64,000 nt of DNA, taken from positions 620,001 to 684,000 of the forward strand of contig NZ_JACHZX010000001.1 in the NCBI RefSeq assembly GCF_014193845.1, given 5' to 3'. The notes under the pieces were generated by a model. It searched no databases and was not told the origin of the DNA. It saw only the letters and a list, made by a program, of their open reading frames with translations. Both the position numbers and the translations under genes were made by a program. Within the stretch, counting starts at the first letter, position 1; every line of letters starts with the position of its first letter. This stretch comes from Sphingomonas sp. BK345 (GTDB lineage Bacteria > Pseudomonadota > Alphaproteobacteria > Sphingomonadales > Sphingomonadaceae). Below, one piece after another: positions 60,898-64,000 of this stretch.

Positions 60898-61848
60898 ATG
60901 GCCCTGACGCTCGCCGACCTGTACGCCTCGCCCGACCATTATCTCCAGCGCTTCGAGCGCGACGCGGCGGTGTTCGTGCCGATGGACCGCGCCGCCTATC
61001 ACCGCTCGATCTTCCTCGACGCGCGGATCGCCCCGGCGGCGCCGCAGGAGATGCGGCTGCCGGTGGCGATGCTGCGCGATCCGCCCGCGCCGCGCGCGAC
61101 CGCCTGGATCTTCCATGTCGCGCACTGCGGCTCGACGCTGCTGGCGCGCGCGCTCGACTCTGTCGAGGGCGGGTTGGTGCTGCGCGAGCCGCAGGCGCTG
61201 CGCCAGACCGCGCTCGCGCCCGACCCGGCGCGGCTGGCGCTGGTCGGGGCGATGCTGGGCCGGCGCTACCGCGACGACGCGCCGACGCTGGTCAAGGCCA
61301 ACGTGCCCGTCAATTTCCTGCTGCCCGCGCTGGCGGCGGCGCAACCGGAGGCGCGCGCGATCCTGCTCTACTTCCCGCTGCGCGACTATGCGCTCGCGAT
61401 CCTGCGCAGCGACACGCACCGCGCGTGGCTGCGGCGCGTCACAACCGACTTGGCGCCGCACCTCGGCGACCTCGCGGGCGCACCCGACGCGGTTCGGGCG
61501 GCGCGGCTGTGGTCGGCGCAGATGACGCGCTTCGCGGCAGCGCTGGCAGCGTGGCCGAACGCCCGCTCGCTCGACGCCGAGCGCTTCTTCGCCGCGCCGA
61601 GGGAGGTGCTCGTCGCGGCGGCGCGGCAGCTGGCGCTGCCGCTGGAGGGCAAGTGGCTGGAGGACGTGGCAGCGGGAGAGCTGTTCGCGACCTACTCGAA
61701 GAACCCGGCGCAGGCCTTCGACAATGCGGCACGCGTGGCCCGCCGGGCGGCGCTGGAGCGCGAGCTCGCGGCGGAGCTGGCGCTGGCGGAGGCGAGCGCG
61801 GGCGACCGGGCGGACGCGCGCGCGGTGGCGGCGGCGGCGCTGGGGTAA
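60898..61848 (+). CDS. Sulfotransferase-like P-loop protein
   Basis: A protein of 316 residues. The N-terminal third ends in TAWIFHVAHCGSTLLARALD (residues 68-87), which matches the 5'-phosphosulfate loop of PAPS-dependent sulfotransferases, including the conserved serine. A later basic/serine segment (RDYALAILRSDTHR) may be the 3'-phosphate site. The family includes many uncharacterised proteins, so true sulfotransfer is unproven. The C-terminal part is Ala/Arg-rich and helical. It shares a short divergent promoter region with the TauD-like dioxygenase. Confidence 0.7.
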   Translation: MALTLADLYASPDHYLQRFERDAAVFVPMDRAAYHRSIFLDARIAPAAPQEMRLPVAMLRDPPAPRATAWIFHVAHCGSTLLARALDSVEGGLVLREPQALRQTALAPDPARLALVGAMLGRRYRDDAPTLVKANVPVNFLLPALAAAQPEARAILLYFPLRDYALAILRSDTHRAWLRRVTTDLAPHLGDLAGAPDAVRAARLWSAQMTRFAAALAAWPNARSLDAERFFAAPREVLVAAARQLALPLEGKWLEDVAAGELFATYSKNPAQAFDNAARVARRAALERELAAELALAEASAGDRADARAVAAAALG

Positions 61849-61856
61849 GCTACTGA

Positions 61857-61986
61857 GATCCTCCCCGGCACGGGGAGGGGGACCGCGCCGCGAAGCGGCG
61901 TGGTGGAGGGGGGCTTCCACAAGCGCTGCGCCAGGTGGAGAGCCACTCGCCTGCGGCAGCGGTCCCCCTTCCCTTGCGGGGAGGAT
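61857..61986. repeat. Palindromic element B6
   Basis: GATCCTCCCCGGCACGGGGA then GGGGGACCGC at the left; GGTCCCCCTTCCCTTGCGGG then GAGGAT at the right, 130 bases. It abuts the Mur-ligase stop codon (61987) and starts 8 bases after the sulfotransferase-like stop. Confidence 0.86.
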
Positions 61987-63405
61987 CTAGCCGCCCCGCC
62001 CGTCCAGCATCGCCACCATCTCCGCCGCGAGCAGCGACAGCGTGTCGTCGCGCGCGCCCATCACCACGATCCGGTCCCCCGGCCGCGCCACCGCGACGCA
62101 GTGCGCCGCCGCGCTCGCGCGATCGGGGATGTGGATCGCCTGCCGCCCCGCCACGCCCACGTCGCGCACCACGTCGGCGCTGGTCACCTCGCGCGTCACC
62201 GTGCCGCCCTGGTAGACCGGGTCGGGCAGCACCAGCAGGTCGTCTGCCGCCAGTCGCCCCGCGAACATCGCCGCCAGCTCGACGCGCATCACCTTGAGCG
62301 GGCCGTAGCCGTGCGGCTGGAACAGCACGATCAGCCGACCGGGAAAGGCGTGGAGCGTGTCGAGCGTCGCGGCGATCTTGTCGGGATTGTGCCCGAAGTC
62401 GTCGATCACCGTCACGCCCGCGGCGCTGCCGACGAGATCGAAGCGGCGGCGCAGGCCCTCGAACCGCTCCACCCCCGCCACTGCGGCGTCGAGCGAGACC
62501 CCCGCCGCCAGCGCCGCGCCGATCGCCGCCAGCGCGTTGGCAACGTTGTGGCGCCCCGGCACCTGCAGCGCCACCGCTCGGCGCTCGTCGCGGTGGTGAA
62601 GCGTGAAGCGCGCGGCGAACGGGGCCTCCTCGACCCCGTCGGCGTACAGGTCCGCGCCCGCGTCGCGCAGCGAGAAGCGAGCCACGCGCGCGGGCGGCAG
62701 GCGCAGCGCCAGCGTCGCGGCGTCGGCATTGTCGGCGTTGACCACGGCGTGGTGCGCCTTGGCGAGGAAGTCGCCGAACAGCGCGTTGAGCTCGTCGAGC
62801 GACTTGTGATCGAGGCTGACGTTGTTCAGCACCGCCACCTGCGGCGCGTAGAGCGCGATCGAGCCGTCGCTCTCGTCGACCTCGCTCACATAGGCGTCGC
62901 CCTGCCCCACCAGCGCGCTGGCGAAGGGGCGGTCGGCGCGCGCGACATGCTTCATCACCGCGCCGTTCATCACCGTCGGGTCGCGCCCGGCAGCGCCGAG
63001 GATCGCGGCGATCATGCCGGTGACGGTCGACTTGCCGCTCGTCCCCGCCACGCCGATCGGCAGCGCGCTGGCGTTGAACAGCCGCGCGTTGAGCTCGGCG
63101 CGCGACAGCCGCCGGCAGCCGAGCCGCGCCGCCGCGACCATGTCGGCCACGGTTTCCTCCACCGCGGCGGAGGCGACCACGATCTGCTCGGGCGCGGTGA
63201 CGCCGCTGCCGTCCTGCGCGAAGAGATCGATGCCGAGCGCGCGCAGCGCCTCGAACTTGGCGGGGACACGGCCCTGGTCGAGCCCGCGGTCGCTGCCCGC
63301 GACGGTCGCACCGCGCCCGCGCAGGATCATCGCCAGCGGCATCATCCCCGATCCGCCGATACCCACCAGAAAGAAACGCTGGTCCGCCACGTTGCCGTCA
63401 TGCAT
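61987..63405 (-). CDS. Mur-ligase family protein (MurC/Mpl-like, atypical)
   Basis: A three-domain Mur ligase of 472 residues. The UDP-MurNAc-type N-terminal motif is FFLVGIGGSGMMPLAMIL, the P-loop GVAGTSGKSTVTGM (about 119-132), and VDESDGSIALYAPQVAVLNN and VSLDHKSLDELN are in the central domain. VPGRHNVANALAAIGAAL and DDFGHNPDKIAATLDTL start domain 3. MurC and Mpl normally have GTHGKTT and DDYGHHPTE or DDFAHHPT. The serine in the P-loop and HNPDK in domain 3 are deviations, so MurC, Mpl (recycling) or another amide ligase are all possible. It is not in a dcw cluster. Start ATG at 63405. Confidence 0.82.
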   Translation of the reverse strand: MHDGNVADQRFFLVGIGGSGMMPLAMILRGRGATVAGSDRGLDQGRVPAKFEALRALGIDLFAQDGSGVTAPEQIVVASAAVEETVADMVAAARLGCRRLSRAELNARLFNASALPIGVAGTSGKSTVTGMIAAILGAAGRDPTVMNGAVMKHVARADRPFASALVGQGDAYVSEVDESDGSIALYAPQVAVLNNVSLDHKSLDELNALFGDFLAKAHHAVVNADNADAATLALRLPPARVARFSLRDAGADLYADGVEEAPFAARFTLHHRDERRAVALQVPGRHNVANALAAIGAALAAGVSLDAAVAGVERFEGLRRRFDLVGSAAGVTVIDDFGHNPDKIAATLDTLHAFPGRLIVLFQPHGYGPLKVMRVELAAMFAGRLAADDLLVLPDPVYQGGTVTREVTSADVVRDVGVAGRQAIHIPDRASAAAHCVAVARPGDRIVVMGARDDTLSLLAAEMVAMLDGRGG

Positions 63406-63473
63406 GGCGCCGGGCTATCCGCCTTCACCGGGCGGGTGGCAAGCGGGAGTGTCGGGACTTCGCCGTGCGACGC

Positions 63474-63941
63474 TCAGAATTGCTGTCCGGTCGAGCGGAC
63501 ACCCGCCAAGAGCGCGCGAGTTGCGGCACAGGGTGGTCCCAAGAGAATGTCACCGCTGAGATGCCACCGTGCGCCGCCGGCGGACCGGTCGTCGCCGATG
63601 AGCCGCACTACCCGCACCCCGCCAACAAGCCCGCCGAGATAATACCAGACGATTGTCTCGTGCCGTCCCATATAGGCGCGGAGGAACTGCCGCTCCGGCG
63701 GGCTCGTCGCCGCGGCTACATCGTTGAGTCGAAAAGGAGCGTCCCTCTCCGCGATGCGCAGATGCTGACGCGCGAACTCATCCGCAATCGCCGGCGCCGC
63801 GTTTAGCCGCTCGACCCGCCTGTATTGCTTGCCTAGACGGCAGGTAGGAAGGGTAAGCGAGGGAGGACGGCGCACGACTTCGATGCCGCCTTGCGTCAGC
63901 GCCAACGACACCAGCGGGAGCGCGGCAATAAGATTAAGCAT
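63474..63941 (-). CDS. Hypothetical secreted protein
   Basis: A protein of 155 residues with a short hydrophobic N-terminus (MLNLIAALPLVSLALTQGG). The mature part holds RQHLRIAERDAPFRLNDVAA, YMGRHETIVWYYLGGLVGGV and GGARWHLSGDILLGPPCAAT. One cysteine. The ATG at 63941 has AGGA six bases upstream. Codon use looks less GC-biased than its neighbours. No family recognised. The last 59 bases of the window upstream of it show no recognisable element. Confidence 0.65.
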   Translation of the reverse strand: MLNLIAALPLVSLALTQGGIEVVRRPPSLTLPTCRLGKQYRRVERLNAAPAIADEFARQHLRIAERDAPFRLNDVAAATSPPERQFLRAYMGRHETIVWYYLGGLVGGVRVVRLIGDDRSAGGARWHLSGDILLGPPCAATRALLAGVRSTGQQF

Positions 63942-64000
63942 GAGCCGTCCTTCAACGTTCTAATTACTTGGATCGGTTAACCACAGCTCTGATCCCCCCG

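Overview
The window is a contiguous stretch of chromosome from a GC-rich alphaproteobacterium, most probably a Sphingomonas-like member of the Sphingomonadaceae. The evidence is a MipZ division-positioning ATPase of the alphaproteobacterial type, an Rrf2-led SUF operon ending in SufT and SufA, a PgmG-type phosphoglucomutase/phosphomannomutase, frequent GTG and TTG starts behind good Shine-Dalgarno sequences, and small secreted proteins of sphingomonad type. I see no rRNA, tRNA, phage, transposase or CRISPR. Gene content is mostly housekeeping and carbohydrate storage, not a transferred island.

Layout. 1-6.1 kb: the 5' part of murA, a Crp/Fnr regulator, pgmG with a membrane J-domain protein, mipZ, panC and a Sel1-type protein. 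6.5-12.7 kb: topA, a 3-hydroxyacyl-CoA dehydrogenase and katG. 13-17 kb: a translationally coupled trehalose operon, otsB-GH15-otsA. 17-19 kb: a soluble PAS chemoreceptor and a PilZ protein. 18.9-30 kb: the glycogen operon on the minus strand in transcription order glgP, glgB, glgC, glgA, pgm, glgX, mostly joined by 4-base overlaps. A 39-residue membrane peptide gene is read the other way between glgB and glgC. 30-37.8 kb: a YihY-type membrane protein and the SUF iron-sulfur operon (rrf2, sufB, sufC, sufD, sufS, sufT, sufA). 37.8-42 kb: a candidate small RNA, pyrD, a PfpI-family protein, topoisomerase IB and MscS. 42-52.6 kb: a GH84 hexosaminidase, a lipoprotein, a Na+/H+ antiporter, a large secreted beta-helix plus propeller protein and a sodium/solute symporter. 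52.8-64 kb: LysR-MATE, two envelope proteins, a DUF2721 protein, an MDR reductase, an arylamine N-acetyltransferase, a TauD-like dioxygenase divergent from a sulfotransferase-like gene, an atypical Mur ligase and a secreted hypothetical protein.

The most unusual layer is between the genes. About 25 long palindromic elements of several sequence families (named A to G here) are scattered through the window. They fill every convergent gap longer than about 50 bases, sit in three successive gaps of the SUF operon, and in two places appear nested in one another. One copy (family C) lies inside glgA, in frame, and adds roughly 34 residues to glycogen synthase. The same reading frame of an intergenic copy encodes nearly the same peptide.

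Together the central genes suggest a cell that moves hexose phosphate between glycogen (glg genes, pgm), trehalose (ots genes) and surface sugar nucleotides (pgmG). It also has oxidative-stress (katG), osmotic-stress (mscS, trehalose) and Fe-S repair functions nearby.
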